Source of the DNA: Macropodus opercularis
Lineage: Eukaryota; Chordata; Actinopteri; Anabantiformes; Osphronemidae
DNA: 64,000 nt
Assembly: GCA_030770545.1 (NCBI GenBank)
Contig: CM061107.1
Coordinates: forward strand, 8,768,001-8,832,000
Direction of reading: 5' to 3'
The stretch's first letter is position 1; each line of letters opens with the position of its first letter. The position numbers and the translations under genes are program-made. Of the stretch, positions 39,201 through 54,900 are shown piece by piece. Below the pieces are notes generated by a model, which made no database searches, had not been told where the DNA came from, and was given only the letters and a program-made list of their open reading frames with translations.

Positions 39201-42200
39201 CAGTCATACAAAGGTTAAGTCTTGGTGTCAGTAAAATACTGGACCATAAACTATGGGTTTCACTAATAATATTATCATTACTATATTATTATTATTATTA
39301 TTATTGTTGTTGTTGTTGTTGTTGTTGTTAATTGCCTAATTATTTCTCATTAGACAAGCGATTTGCTTCCAGCTCAGCATTTACGCTGCATCTCTCGATC
39401 CCTGTTGGTCGCTTGTTGACTGCGCTTCTATTTGCACTTCATGCATTAGTATGAATTGTAAATCACCATAATGACGGGCTGGGCTGCATTCAGTGTATGT
39501 GATTTGCGCAGGCAGTGTGTTTGCTGCACAGATGGAGACGGAGAGCAGCTGCTGAGACCCAGCGCTAAATTACAGCTGGCTGTTGTCTGATGTAAATAAC
39601 ACACGTGCACTGTTTAAAGATGCTCTGCGGTATTCTGCCACATGTTCCTTTGAGGAGACGTCCCTCCTCAAATGAAAAGGAGACTGACTACCAATGCTGC
39701 TGTATGTACACTGGGAACACTATCTGGAGGTAATTGTTTTTTTCCCATTACGCACCCACCATCTCCCCTTCATTTCTGCCTTCTGCGATGCTAGTGTTTT
39801 CTTAATATATTCTGCAATAGTCTCTCATGTTTCTCATATAGGTCTGTGGCTGTGTGTTTTTGTGTGTGTGTGGACGTGCTGTAACGCACCTGATGAAGAG
39901 GTTGAACAGAAAGACGGTGCTGCGTATGACCCTGGCAGTGCGACTCTCCTCGTGTTGTGACCGGGACAGTGTAAGCCCATCATCCATGTGTCCCTCATGG
40001 TGCATGATAGCCTGAAAACAGAAGCAGGGCTCTAAAAAAACCCCTAGATATATTCAATATACTTGATATATAGTAAATCTTTGACATATGCTGTGTTAGA
40101 AGCTACAGTAGGGGACACGGGCCACAGTTACCTTCCTCTGTACTCCACCCATTCGTGCACACTTGGCATCAACAGTCTGGTATGTGAGCCACAGGCAGGT
40201 GTCCACATGTTGGATGTAGCACACAGAGTCGCCATATTTAATGTCAGGAACACCCATCCCATCCACTTCCTTCTTCACGCCAGGGTCCAACTTTTCCTGA
40301 ATAAAACAGACAGGTAGACCATAGAGTTACTACTTATCGCTAATTAGTATGTAATCATAATAATAATATAATGCTATTAAAGTCAGTACACTGGGTGAGT
40401 TGTTATTCTTTACACCTCTGATACAAGACAGACACTGTATGAATATCTGGGTTAGTGTCAACTCTGTACCTTAGAAGATCTGAAGCAGAAGGCTGTAGAC
40501 TTGACATCCGCTTTTTCTTTATCCATCAGCTGCAGAGATTTGTCCTCTATCAGACTCAGATACTTCCCCGTGGTGACATGTCTCAGTCTGAACGGCTGAC
40601 CCCAGCGGATATGGCTCCCACTCCACCTGGATACAGACAGAAGCATCAGTGCTTCCTTCAATATCGCCTGTGGCCATCAGATGTCACTATTACCTTTTCC
40701 TTATCTGACCCATGTGCACACTTGCCCTTTATTAATCACTCCTACACCTGTTCTGCATTGGCTGATCACAGACATGACAATAAATGCTAAAGTACATACT
40801 GTAAGCTATATCTTACATTTGCAGCCAATAAGCTTTGAGGAGGCACCAGTGCGCAAATGGTTCATTACAGTATATTAACATTTTAAAGATAAAACAATTA
40901 ACCAGGACATTGTAAAGTGTAAGTGCATATCTGCTGGTTGATGCATCTTTATTGTTGTGTATGTGTAAATTTGTACTTGCACTTACACAACCCGCAACGT
41001 CTCCAGCCTCCACAGGGACCTAGCGTGGCTTGACACGGCTCCTCCCTCATAGTGCACTGTCCTGGTGGTAGAAAGAACACAAACCGTCCCATTAATGCGA
41101 TGTCGACACTTTTACAGTACATTCAATTGACTTGGAATCCATTCAGATCCCTGCACTTTTGGTGAATATTTTAAAAATGACGCATTCAAGAACTGAACAA
41201 GCTTTAGATTTAGTATGTCTTGATATGCTACTACCCGGATGAGTCAGTAACGAACCTCAGCAGACAGTCAAGAGAACACAGTCCCTCTTATTGGCACTGT
41301 TTAACAACACAGCTGTCCCTTTTGGGGACATCTTTTACCTATACTGTAATTACTAATAGTCCCTACTGTCTGTGTCGCAGCACACAGCTCAGTCTGTAAT
41401 GGGAGTTTTACATCTCCGTCCCCGCAGGCCATGGTAATTGCCTTAAAAAGCAGCTGAATACTGGATATAATGGTTTAAATAAGGGGAACGAGCAGGCAGA
41501 GAGTAAGAACGTCATGCAGAATACTTTTTAAATGAGAATGAATTCAGAATTGTAAAGGCTTGATGTTGCGTGGGGGTCACACTGGGACCCAATAATGCCA
41601 TCTTGAGCCTGTGCTGGGAATTAACAGTTTCACGCAAGTACATGACAAATAGTAAAGGCCAGTAGAGGCTCATAAGAAGGTCAAGCAGAAGGACAATCCC
41701 CTGCAGAAAATCCTGCTTAGGTCAGAGTAAAGTGTATCACACAGCATAACAGAGAAATCATAACAACTCCTACAAATATGCAACGGCAGTCACAAACAGT
41801 TACACAAAATGAAGACATGGACATACTAGAAGTGCCCAAACTTAGCTGGGGTGGGTGCGGGTGTGAAAGAATGAGAGACAGAGATTATGGTATTTGACGT
41901 AGGAATGTAATTACATGTGGGCATGTCTTTTCTCTATTGTTCACACCTGAACCGCAACAGAATAATGAGTCCCTACGGTGCCTATGAGCCCGGGCAGAGG
42001 ACTGATGCGGACCAAAACAGAAAAGTGCCTTTTAAATGAACTTGCATCATCCCACTTGTATTTGTCACATTACCTCCTCTGCTCGTCTCCATGTTCCCCG
42101 GATGGAACAGTCAGACACTCGTCCATGTGACCGTGAAGGAGGCGCAGGACGTCCCCTCCTATCAGGAAGCCTGCAAAAGAGAGTGAAACAGCAGAGAATG

Positions 42201-45200
42201 GGGCGAAGAGGTGAGGAAGTGTGGGGGGGGCGGCGTAGAACAGGGGTGAATCACACTCCAGAGAAACGGACGAGTTTGCTTAAGAGCACCTGAATTAGGG
42301 CCCATCTGCTGCCCACACTTTTCTAATTTTGGAACTCCACTGAGTATTGAGATGAAGCTGACGACTAACAGGGTGGTGGGCAGCAGGGCAATTATGGTGT
42401 TATGACACAGATGAGGAGTTGGAAACCCACCTGTGCTACTGCAGCTCCTGACAGACCACAACAACTAGTGTAGAGTCAGCTGCAGTGTCCCACTTATGCG
42501 CCACATAAAGGCCTCTACAGAGTTTGAGACTTCAGCAGTCTTGAAGTAGTTTATTGCAGGCCATACAGAGGCATGTATAAAAATCCAAAGAGCTTAGATC
42601 CATTGATTATCATTTCTATTTAGGCTGCCTGGTTTGCTCTGGCTATCTTTGTTCTCTATGTGAAATAAATGCTGAAAAAAAAAACTGGATCAACACTAAA
42701 CAAACACAAAAATAAGTAAATAAATAAATAAAACTAAAATAAGGCACAACTGCAAAGTGCATGACAAGCAGATGGTGAAAGAAAGGAGCGAAGCTAAGAA
42801 ACAGAGACAGGTGTACGATACCTTGTGCTACTTCACTGCCAGAACAGATGGGAGCCACACTCCACAGAGTCTGCTGGAAGGCCGCATCTACATGCAGGCT
42901 GCCGTTACCATAGGACAGATGCTGCAGAGAAGGAAAAATATAATATATAATAATATAGCAATTCTGAAAGGCAGGTGTACTGTTGTTTTGTGCTGACCGT
43001 GCAGTGCTCACACTATACTGAAAAGATGTCACTCATTGTAAATTAGTCTTGTTATGAGAAATGAAAGGTTAAGGAGTCAACGCAAAAAGAGTAGAAGGGG
43101 CAAAAGAAGAGTGAGAACAATCATAATAGGAACTTGAATCCTAAAGGGAAGATTCAGTGAAAGTGAGTAAGATGTGAGCCCCCTCTCCTCACATGTTCCC
43201 ACGCACAGCTGCTACTGACCAGATATCTTTCAGATGAGACGCTGACCAGGATGAGATCATCTCCCACTCTAACCTTCTCTCCCTCTGAACGCTGCTTTGA
43301 TGCTGGATGGATGGTCCACCAGCACGCCTCGCCTACACACACACACACACAAAGCATCAGTATCTCAGAACACTGCATAATAGTGTCCATGGCTCATAGG
43401 TTCACAGTACATTGGGTCATATAATATTTCCCCAGTCTGGATTCACCACAAACAGCAAGTAGTGCAGGTTTTGACTGTTAGACTCAAAGGAGTCAGACTG
43501 ACACAGGCAGTAACAACCCCACAAAATACTATAATACTGCAAACACCTCAAAGCTTTTTAAGAGAAGGAAGGTGGACAGACTGTGATTGTGATTTAAATG
43601 ACAATCTGCACCAGGATGTACAGTAGTTACAATACCTCAGAGCTTATGTAATCACGTTAACATTGGCCTTAATTAGATTCTCAAAGATTTATCATGTTCA
43701 TTTGTGTGAAGTTGTCTGTATGGCGAACGTGACGTTGAATGTTTCCTCTCACGTAGCTCTTTACCTCCTACTGAGGGATATTTCAGGACCGCTAGCACTA
43801 AAATGCTCCACTGTATTTACCTCTGCTCTCTACCTGTGTTTGTCTGCTCGTAGCTGCTCAGTGAAGAGAGGACTTAGACTGTTTATAGAGTTTTCTCAGA
43901 AAACAGAGCAAAATGTCGCTGGGGGAAACTGCAAAGAGGGAGTTAAATATTTCTGGTAATTTGGTTGTTTAGTCTAAAGGGTTAAAAGCAACTTAAGTCA
44001 AATACATGTCGATGTAGAGAGCAACAGGTGTAGACACCTGACTCTTACCTGTTGTATCTTCCTGCAGTCCCACATCAAAAGCCAATTTGTCTGTAGATGA
44101 GCGGGATGTGGACAGACAGCACAGGTACTAAACAAGCAAACACAATAAAATCACATGCCACAACGTCCTTTTAATAACATACTCACTAACCAGCAGAATG
44201 TGTGTGTGTGGGTTCACTAACCATTCCACTGTACGAGTGTCGCAGCAGGACGGCGTGTCCGTACAGCAAGGTGCGATGACCGCCACCCTGAGCCGTCTGA
44301 GCGAGACACACGGGACAAGTGATGACAGGGAGGGAACAGAGCAGCAGAGTTACAGAAGTGGCTGAGATAGAAAAGTAATAAGAGACGGCAAAACAGATAT
44401 CAAACAAGACCACACACAGAAATACCAACCACAACAGACGTAGACTGGAAGAAGTCGATTTAATACAACAAAACACAACAACATCACTGCATCCATCATT
44501 TCATCATAGTATCTCATAAAGGCTCTCGATAAAAATCAATACGCAACCATCAAATCAACAACGTCCCCATCTGCCGGCATATTTATCATCATGCATGCTT
44601 GCGTAATGAAATGATCGTCATGAATGCGATTCCAGCTTCCCCACTTAATTAAACCTGTTTGGCTGCACTGCTGAGACATTGTGCTTAAAGTGTCTGCTCT
44701 GGTGCATCAGATCCAGTCCCCAGTCACAGGTTAACTGACCGACCACCAATCACAGCTCTCACTACTTACACCGACCTCTTTCTTTGATTGTGTGTTACAA
44801 AATATCTATGAGGCTCAGTGTAAAGGTTCAGACTGTGTACATTCATGTAATATCCACAATTAGTGCTTATGTGGCTGATTATGAATGCTCTCGATGTAAA
44901 GCACAGTTATTGTTGTTAATTTGCAACACAGCCCTGCTCTGTGAAGCATCAGTAGAACAGTGAACCAAAATTCCTCTTCTCTTTTTCCATTCTTCACCCT
45001 TTCGTCTCTTGCAAGTACAACCAAATAGCTCATCGAGTCTGCACTAATATTCCCATTTAATGACCGCATGATATGAGGAAAACCTGCAATGTGTGATAAC
45101 ATTATCAAGTTAAGCTACACAGCAAACACAGACCCCAAACTGGGGTGAATGTTGTAATGTACGTGGTAACGTGGTTTATTAGTTTATAGGTCTGTCAGTT

Positions 45201-48200
45201 TTTCTTCAATTTCAAACTTTTGGTCAAACACGATGAGCGACACCAGAAAACACGGGCAACACTTGAAATGACGTGACGCTATGGTGTTCAAAACACAATC
45301 TACAAAATTCACCGCTCAGAAGGACTGACTCATGAAAAAAGCTGAAACCTGATCATTTAGCAGCAAATGGATGAATCAAGGCCAGAGTGAGTACTATGGA
45401 GATAGGAGGAAAATGGGGAACAGGTAAGTAGAAAGGTAAGGTAAGTGTGTGGGAGGAGGATGGAGCGATGAATAATAAACTGAATTCACTGTACAAATTA
45501 GTTTAATGTACAGTAGTTGGCTGGTCTCCTGTCTGCCTCCTTACTAATACCATTAAATACAGTCAAAATCCACTAAAATCATATTGCAAACCTATTCCAT
45601 ATTTAGATAAATTACTAGGCTGACTATAAATAACAAGACAGGCTGTGTTCCTGTACGCTTTGATCTGTATTACTGAGTCATGCAGCTGGGTTGAGCTGGT
45701 TCTGTTCACCTAATGCCTGGATTCTACCTTTCAACTCGAATGCTTTCACTGTGTGTATGTGTGTGTGTGTCTCTATCGCTATGTCAGCTTGCATATCTTC
45801 CAGTACAGCGGATTTATCAAGATTAAATCACTAACACTTCCAATAAGTTGATACCATACAGTTGAACAAAAACACAAATGGCAGCTGGCCTAGTGTTTAC
45901 TCAAATGAGGACAGCAACAACCATGATGAACACATACTCGCACATACGTACAGCGAGTGGAGGCACACCTACCCATATTTCCACATCTACATGCTGTGTG
46001 GAAATGAGAGAGAGGAGGAGAGATTCAGGGTTTGTAGTCACTTCACAGACGACACGTAAAAACACACACCTATCCAAAAGCTGGAACCACTGGATTCAAG
46101 GTGTTGCATGTTAAGGTCTCTTCATAGGATGATTTGGTTTGACTGAGGGGTGTGATGTGGGCAGAGGCTGGCCACAGGTTGCGTGGGGAAGGGTTCAGGA
46201 GGACGGAGCAGCAACAGAAAACTGCCACACAGCTTCTCACACCTAGAGCTGGAGGAGTTTGTTCTCTTCATCCTCACAGATCCTCTCAGCCCGTCAGCTG
46301 ATTATCACAAAGCAGCAAGTGACAGACGTGATGCCATTTATCTTTTTTCTTTTCTTTTTGGATCAAAGCAAAGATATTACAGAAAAGTACTTTATTTGGA
46401 TGCAGCAAACATAAGCAGAGTGAAGCCAGCTCATACCAGCACAGTGGTGGTGAGATCTTCAGCATACAAACACCTGCGTCACGGGGCCCTGTGCTTTACG
46501 TGGCTTAATAATGAAACACAAACACCACAAACCTGAACGTCTTGAGCTGCTCTCCCTACTTGTCTCTGCCTAAGATGTCTGCATGTCGCCCCACTCCCCA
46601 AACACACAAGGCTCCAGCATCCTCAGTAATTTCTCCAGCTAAGGCTACAAAGAGAGGCCCTTTAGTAAACCTACACCTCACAACATGTCTTCACGTCCAT
46701 GCATGTGATTCCTGTTTTATGTGTGTGTCTCATAGATGAGGTTCTGATGACTGCTGACAGTGAGAAAGGAGAAATTAATAACCCTCCCCTCACTTCATTA
46801 AAAAACTGCAAGTCACTGTGAAATTTGACACGAGGCTCGTCTCTATTAAAGCCTCCTCCACCAACAACTGCACTGTAGCTGTAAGTCGCTTTTTAAGGAT
46901 ATTCGCTTGATCACTTCAGATGAATTATAATTCATACGCTTTGGGTGACGACCAATAACAACTGCACAGTAACATCACTGGTAGCTGAAGTGTGCAAAGC
47001 TGAGCAGCCTTCTATTACAGATGTTGAAAATGGTTTGAAAGACGATATTAATAGTGCAATGAACCTGCTGCTGAATGGGGACATACAGTACGGTACCAGC
47101 AGCCTCCTCTCACTGCTTTGAGTTGTGCATTAATGCTGTTGCCCCCAGATGATCACAAGCAGACAGGCAGGGAACAAAGTGTTTAGTCAGGCTGGTGTGT
47201 CCACCCTGACGCGACATCAACCTGCTGTACATTCGCTCTCCGTGTGTCTTCACACTCACCCCTTCAGCCTTGTCTTCGGAGCTGGCCAGCATTTCCTGCA
47301 GCGCTCGAACTGACAGCGACTGCTCCAGCACAAAGGTGCAGATGGACAGATCTGGCGGCACATTCTGCAACAGCAGGAACACATTCACTCAGACTTAAAA
47401 ACAGTAGCAGGTACCAGGAACGAGGGTCAGAATTGTCTTCACATTCAGTGATCAGTCATGTTTTATATCTAACGTTATTATTATTATTATTTATACTGTG
47501 TTATAAAGGAATTCACAGAAGCTTGCATCAGTACCTTGGAGTTGGAGATAGATTCAAGGAAGCACAGTCTGTTTCCAAACCCCTCAGCAGCCAGACAGAG
47601 TTTCTGTTGCTCCTTGTGGATCGTAGCTGAACACTGTAGGACCACCTCATCATCCTGAAGACACACAAAGACGCATTGTCAGCACATCTGTACCTGGAGA
47701 ACTCACACAAATCCATTTAGCTAAAGGAGCTGCAGTACATATTACTGGGAAGAGGAGGAAAAACACACACAGTGCACACACATGCAGGAGGTGCTTTCTG
47801 CACCAGCTTCATAAAAAACAACACAGCTTGGGTCAAGTGTCCATTCACCAGCTCATCCTCCACACTCTCCACTCCACTCTGCTCCACTCTCTTATGTAAA
47901 AGTTCTCTTCTTGCCCTTGTACAATTTGCACAATCATCAAATATTAACAGCTAAATAATGAGCGGCACCAAAATATGTCATTCAGCGTGTGACAAGATCA
48001 TGTAGTTACACTAAAACTTTGCATTTCACTAACTATTTTGTTCTCTTGCTCTCTTTTGCACATTTTCACATTTTCTGTGAATGTGGTGACACTTGATCTT
48101 TCCTGGGGTTGGCACAAATTCAGACAGAGGAATATTAACTGACTCACACACCCAGAGCTGGTTGTTCATTGTTGATTAGACAGATGACATTTTACTTTCA

Positions 48201-48875
48201 CTTCAGGTTTTAATCAGCAGTTAATGAGACAGACCAGCACTTAGTGGCTGCTTCAGTATCTGCGTCATTACTCGCTCACTAATCAATCAGCTCACGACTA
48301 GAGTATTATACTGACACTTGACCCACTCATATGCACAGGCTGAGCAGTGTCCTGAGCTACACTATCATGTAGCTGACGGGCTGCTTCTCAGCCAGTGAGA
48401 CGGCGACGGCGCTACAACATATCCTGCACCCAAGTGTTAGAGTCAATTAAAGATCTGCTCACATATCACAGCAGCTAATCCTCCAGGCACATCTGTTTAT
48501 CCGCCTGAAGTCTGTCTGACCACACTGTCCGTTTGCTATTACAATCATAGTTACACGTGTCTCACATCCCAGCAGCTTCTCAGGGACGACCGACACTGCA
48601 ACTGCCTCTGTATGAACAAACGTTTGTCACGTGGGCCAGTATAAGAATGCAGTACTCGCCACATGAGATCGCTGCCTGCCAAAAACAATATCACTGAATA
48701 CATTAGGCTCTATGATAACTAGCGGCGTTTGTACACCGCAGGGCTGCACAGCAGGGTTGGGCTAAGTTGAATTTGTTGATTGATTATGTGACACGCTGAG
48801 GTTGTCACGCTGTGAGGCGCTAATGGAGGAAAAATGTGTCAGCGAGATCATTTAGACAGAAATCCTGCTCATTCA

Positions 48876-48908
<33 letters not shown>

Positions 48909-51900
48909 GCATGTGTGCATGTGCCAAAAGAGCTGCACACACTCAGGGTCCTGCTACATGTCACTGTTCACTTTACAGTCTGACTCGTTGATCATATCTG
49001 AATTCATCTAGTCTTCATTATTATAAGTGAATTATATTTAGACTCTACTTACAGTATATATTTATATTTCGCAGACCTAAAAATTCTTGCCTGCTCAAAC
49101 CAGATCATGTATTCAGTAGTGAAAATCAGTCCAGGCTTTACAACCATAACAGATGAAATTAAAGGCTGCTCCTTCACTACGGCTGTACTGTCACATAGGT
49201 ACAGGAATTTTAGGAGCTGGAGTCCTTTTCTCTATTTTTCACCTATGGATGTGTTCTGTTGTTGGTGTGAGTCTGTCATAATAATAATTTCATATTTTAA
49301 TGCTTCTCTTAATGTGGAGCCACAGAACAAATGTAATGATATGAGCTACAAATAAATCTGCATGTAATAATCTCACTCCACACTAAGAACGGCAATACTG
49401 TATTAAGCTTAAAAAAAAACTTGAATTAGCTCTATAATATTATCTGGTTGGCTCTTATTGACCATCTCTCCAGAAGAGTAAGTGCACACACACCCAGAGC
49501 GGTTTCAACAAAGAAATCAGAGCTGCAGGTGCTGATTCAGCAGCCTGACACATGCTGGGGCAGACTAGCTCAGAGATCCATACTGTATGTACACATTCAT
49601 AAAGGAGGGCCAGCCTGCAGGAAAATACAGGTCATAATAATACATTGAAAACATGTGGGGAGCTAATGGTTTCTGCAGCAGCGTGCATCATGATGAACGA
49701 GGGCTGTCTTTGTTGCTCCACTCTTTAATAGGGCTGTAGACTGGAAGTGCAGACAGACGCAGTGTGGCTGGAAGACACAGTAGCCACAGAGAAGGTATCA
49801 TCCGGGGGGTGATTCTGCTCAAATGTCTGCTGCAGTGTCTTTGTCCAGCACGGCCTCTAATCCACACCAGCACACTGCAGCTCTATAGATTACCGTAAAG
49901 TCACTGTGGCTGTGCTTAATTATCTGAGTATCTGCTGATGTGTGGCCTGAAGGGGATACTCACCCTCACACAAACAAATTCCTACATGAACATGTCTGGT
50001 CTCTGTCAGCAGTTATTTTGCATTCCAGCCTTCTATGGAGTGAGAGAGAAAATGATGGAGAGACTCAGAGGAAACTGGGACTGATGGAAAATCATCAGCA
50101 AAGATCTGAGCCACGTCTTACAATTTCAGATATGAAGCATGTGTCTCCAGGTCACTTTACGTGAAATGGAACCCATTCAACCATTGCTGAAAGGAAACCA
50201 AATTGGCATTTCCCCTAATGGGCACTAGCTGCTGACACAGAAACAGTCCTCCAAAGGAAATGACATTTAGTCTGTCACTGCTTTTAAAAACAAGCCATAT
50301 TAGTGTGTACTCTTGTGCAGGGAAACTGTTTGTCAGGGACCTGAAATGATTCATGCGACTGTTCTGCTCTGACCTTCCACTGTTCTCAAAGATTCATGCT
50401 CCAGATTCAAACAGTTATTAGTTTACAGAGAAACAATGCTGCACTTTCACATTAGTTTTCCCAGGGAAACAAGAGGCCAAAAGTCCAAACTGGTAAACTG
50501 GTTTGAACTGCAGCAAACAAATACTCACAGTGAAGTTCCCCCTTGTAGTAAGCAGCTTTTTCAGAATAAAAGCTCTAAAAAAACCCTTGACTTCTACCTG
50601 CTCAGGAACCGACAGACACAGTTAGAGGTGAGCTGGCAAACATGGCAGCTAAAGGGCAGATAGAGATAATGAGGACGAAAAACAGATTTAAAAGAAAGTG
50701 AATATTGTAATTTCTCTTCACATACAAAAGAAATCATTATTTTGCTTAGTGATTGTCTGTATGTCTGTACACACATAGGATGGTTAAGAAAAACACCCCC
50801 TCAGGCCACAGCTGTGCTCCTACCACATACAATAACACACATAAATCAGCATGTCTTCTATACACACAGATATGCAAGTAAGCAAAACACAATTTGAAAA
50901 AAATGTGCACTCACATGCACAAAGGCACTTTGGAGTGCTCAAGCTCAAAAGTAGCACAGAGCTGAATACACTCCATCTTACACAACCGCTTATTCAACAG
51001 CAGCAGCGGGTGGAAACATGAAATATAAGCAGGAGAAGAAGCAAAAGCGAATGCTGCCACCGAGGCCTGTCTGTAATCCAAAGGTAGACAACACAACAAA
51101 GAGTAATCCTCCTCCAGAGAGGAGAGAAAGAGATTTAGAGCGAAAGAGCAACATTTTAGAAGGAGAAAACACTATAAACATCTTTAATCCCATCTACTGA
51201 ACGCACTTTGTTTTAAACTTCCAAATATAAGTGCAACATTGTTCAGGCTTGCGTTTCTTGAAATGCTTGTCATTTTTAAATTAAAGTCATTCTGGCTTCA
51301 TAAGTTTAAAGAAGCGAGCAGGTGTTCGTTCTTGGTTTAATCAATGTAGCAGCAGCGCTCACATTATCTCTAGAGCAGCAACCGAAAACTGCAAAACGTG
51401 CAAAAAATGGCAGTGTTAGCAACCGAGCGGAGAGGATGCTCATAGCAATAATTCTAATGAAAATGAACAGCAACACTGCTGACACAGCAGACCTTTGTGT
51501 TTCTAGTACTGTCCTGTTAACATTAACACCCCCTTTATGTTACGCAATAATTAACTGCTAAAGAAATAACAGCTGAGTGTTCAGGAAGTGGAGCTCAATG
51601 ACTCAGATGAAGAAACTTTCACACTGTGGAAAATTGCTCAGTACTTTTTTTGCAACTTTCTTTACTAAAGTTCATTTCAGGAGGAACCCGGCTGTTTTAT
51701 GCCTTATAGGGCACCTGGGCTAATAGCAATAATTATCAAATGACGCGCTGTTGAAAGCCAGCAGTGACAACTGAGAGACTGGACTAATAGTAATGCTGCT
51801 GCCTGCAAAACCAAAAACAAGCTCCAATGGTTGCTGGTTGTCTGTGGATTTCTGGCCTCATGTCAGAGTTTTATTGTCACACACACAATGTAAAGCTCTT

Positions 51901-54900
51901 CAACAACATTATATTTAGTTAGCTTGTTCATATATTCGGTTGTTTTGATTGTGTACTGCTGCATTGCTACAGATCCGCTCGCTGGCTGTGCACTGTTGTA
52001 CTAGGAGTTGTATTCCAAGTATCCAGCATTCTACAGCACATTGGGGATTTTGAAGACACACATGCACACTGACAGTGGGCAGGTCAGCGGAGGAGGGTTT
52101 AGAGCTTGGCACACACAGACACACAGTGAGTGTGGAGGAGGGGAACGTGTTAGTGATGATGTAATCTGAGAAAAGCAGAGGGAAGAGCACAACAGAGAGG
52201 GAGACACTGTAATCTATGATCGAACGCTGCTGCATGCAGGGGAAATACTGATTCAATTACTGTATTGGTACTTTTATTGACAGATGCTCTTTGATATGCT
52301 GTAGGTTACTGTTTCGTGACAAAAACAATAAAAATCTGAGATCGGAGCAGCTCTAAGGCAAATATAATATAGCCTTACTAATTGTTTGACATTAATTGTG
52401 CACCTGTGTTGAGTCAGTGAAAACTGCACAGCGCACAAAAATCCCACTACACAACTCCTTCAAATGTAATAAAAAATAAAATGTTTATGACGTGGTATTA
52501 AACACTGAAAGAGACCGAACATTATTTAAAAGAAATGACAGAACAGTTTAGTATATAAACACATTGAATTAGAAAGTGGAGGCTCGTGCAGCCTTTATAA
52601 ACTGAAATCTCTACCACATGCTTTCATGAATTGGAATAAATAAGTGTGACAAATAAATAAATTAATGTTTTGCTGAAATCTGTTGATTGCACATATTGTA
52701 TGTATGTATTTCTTCTTCTTTGGGCCCAATAAATGTCTAATTCATAGTGTGATGGAAGTCATGTCCTCTCATTTAAGCAACAACCTCGACCATTTTGCCA
52801 GTGTTCCATCCAGCTGGCCCCAACATGATCACACTAATTTACAATAGCCAGCAGGATTAATAGAATTTTGACTTTAACCAAAAAAACGTCTGCCAGCAAT
52901 AATACATCAAACACACACGCAGGACTGGCCAATTTCTGGCAGGATCTCAAATGTCTCTGTAATTACAACAGGCCAACCACACTAAGCCGGACTAGGAGAC
53001 GGATGGAAGAAGATAGAAGCCAGCAGAAAGAAGAAGAAGACACAGATTAACTGAAATGCGAAAGGGTTAAAGGAGCTGTGGCCAGCTGTTATGTAAGTCG
53101 TGTCTTTGTGTGGAGGGAGACGATTTATGGCTGAACTAGGAACGAACAGAAAACCATCACACTGCAAACATCTCACACTTCCAGCAAAACAGCTGGGGTC
53201 TTCCAGGGTTTGGTCAAAAGAGTCATTTCCTATGGAGCACTGTCATTAAAACTGTTCTGTGTTGGAATATATGGATTTTACAGCAATCAGGCGAGTGTCT
53301 ATTACATCATTTGCACCCACAATGATCTTCTGGGGACAGATGAGGCCAAAGTAGAACTTCAGTGACATTGTCAGCTCAATACAATGTGAATAATACAGAC
53401 AATGACCCTAAACACACACTTCTTCTTTTTAATTTAATGTTTCACAATGGCAGTGTAAAGTCCTGACCTTATTTACTGTATATGGAAATGCTGCGACAGT
53501 ACCTGACCCCAAGTCAGTTCATGCAAGGAAACAAAACAAACAAAATCCCTGAGTTAAAGCTGTTCTGCTGGAGGAATGAGCTAAATCCCTTCAAGCTGAT
53601 GTGCACGGCTGATAAACAGCTACGAGAAACGTTGAAGTATGTCACTATGTTAACAATAACAGCGTGATCATTTCCAAACTCGTTAGGGTTCGTCCTCTGT
53701 GGAACATGAATGAAACGAGAGCATTGGACCTGGCACAATGCGCGTAAATGCTGTGGCTAAAAAGAATGAATGCTGGAGAGCAGATAGACAGATAGACGCA
53801 GTTATAGTAGATAAGACGATCACACATTATAATCACACACAGCCCACACACTTCCCACTGCTGCAAACATGAACGCTACAGCTACGGCGGAAGATGGGGA
53901 CTATGCTTCACTTCATGCTGTGCAGCTGGTCATCATCCTCCGTGTGTCAGCTATTCTGCACACAGTCCATCATCCTCAAACACAGCATGTGTAGCATCGC
54001 CTCACACAGGTTAAATACCTCAGTCTCCCACCCGGTCAGAACTGTTTCATCTTAGAGGAACTGTATTAAACCTACCTAAATTATAATCAAATGATGCATA
54101 TCATAAAAGGAAGCAACAGTTTCTTATAGCTCCTAACACCCCTGATCGCCTTTACTACTTGTTCCATTACGTAGCGTAGCTGTCAACAGTCAGAGGACGA
54201 CGAAAAATCTAACGCGGCCCATCAGACAGCCGTTCATTTATTAACACACACCATGCGCAGCTCCATTTACCTCCATTACTGCTGGATGTATTGCTCTAGT
54301 AGTGATGCTCTGTAACAATATCACAGGCCTCAGATTTCCAATTAACGTAACCTTACTCATCAGCTAGTCTCTGTCCTCACCTAATAAACCTTCTATTTGC
54401 AGCCGTGACACTATCGTCTCCACACAACAAACTGACTCCACTGGTACACACGCACATACCACAATGAAATATCAGTAGTCATTCATTGCTGTCTTCATTA
54501 TCTTTGTTCCAACATGATGAACTCAATGAAGCTCAGAGCCCAGACATTCTCATAAGTTAAATTTACAACTGAAACACATACAGCCTGTAGTATAAGAGGA
54601 TGTCAAGCAGGGCTAGTCTGGCCCGTGAGAGGTAAGTGGCCGATGATGGGATCTCATGTCTTTTTCACATATGCTGAGAACACTGTGCAGTCATTTAATG
54701 TTTGAGTCAAGCTGCTCTGCAGTCTCCCGCCCAGGGCACACAGCTGAACCACAGCCAGCAGGGCTGCACAGTCACTGAGCCGGGTTTAAGTTAATGTCTG
54801 CCCCAAAACATGGTGGATGTGTCTTCATAATGAGCGTTGCCTTAAAATAATTCAGTAAAATGAAATCAAGAAATTAAATAAGCTGTGGTGGGTTCTACTA

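Noticed and set aside
42162..43032. Minus-strand frames of 100 and 129 codons
   Set aside because: They read through intron 7 and exon 7 boundaries; only 42822..42921 and 42074..42170 carry conserved RyR sequence.
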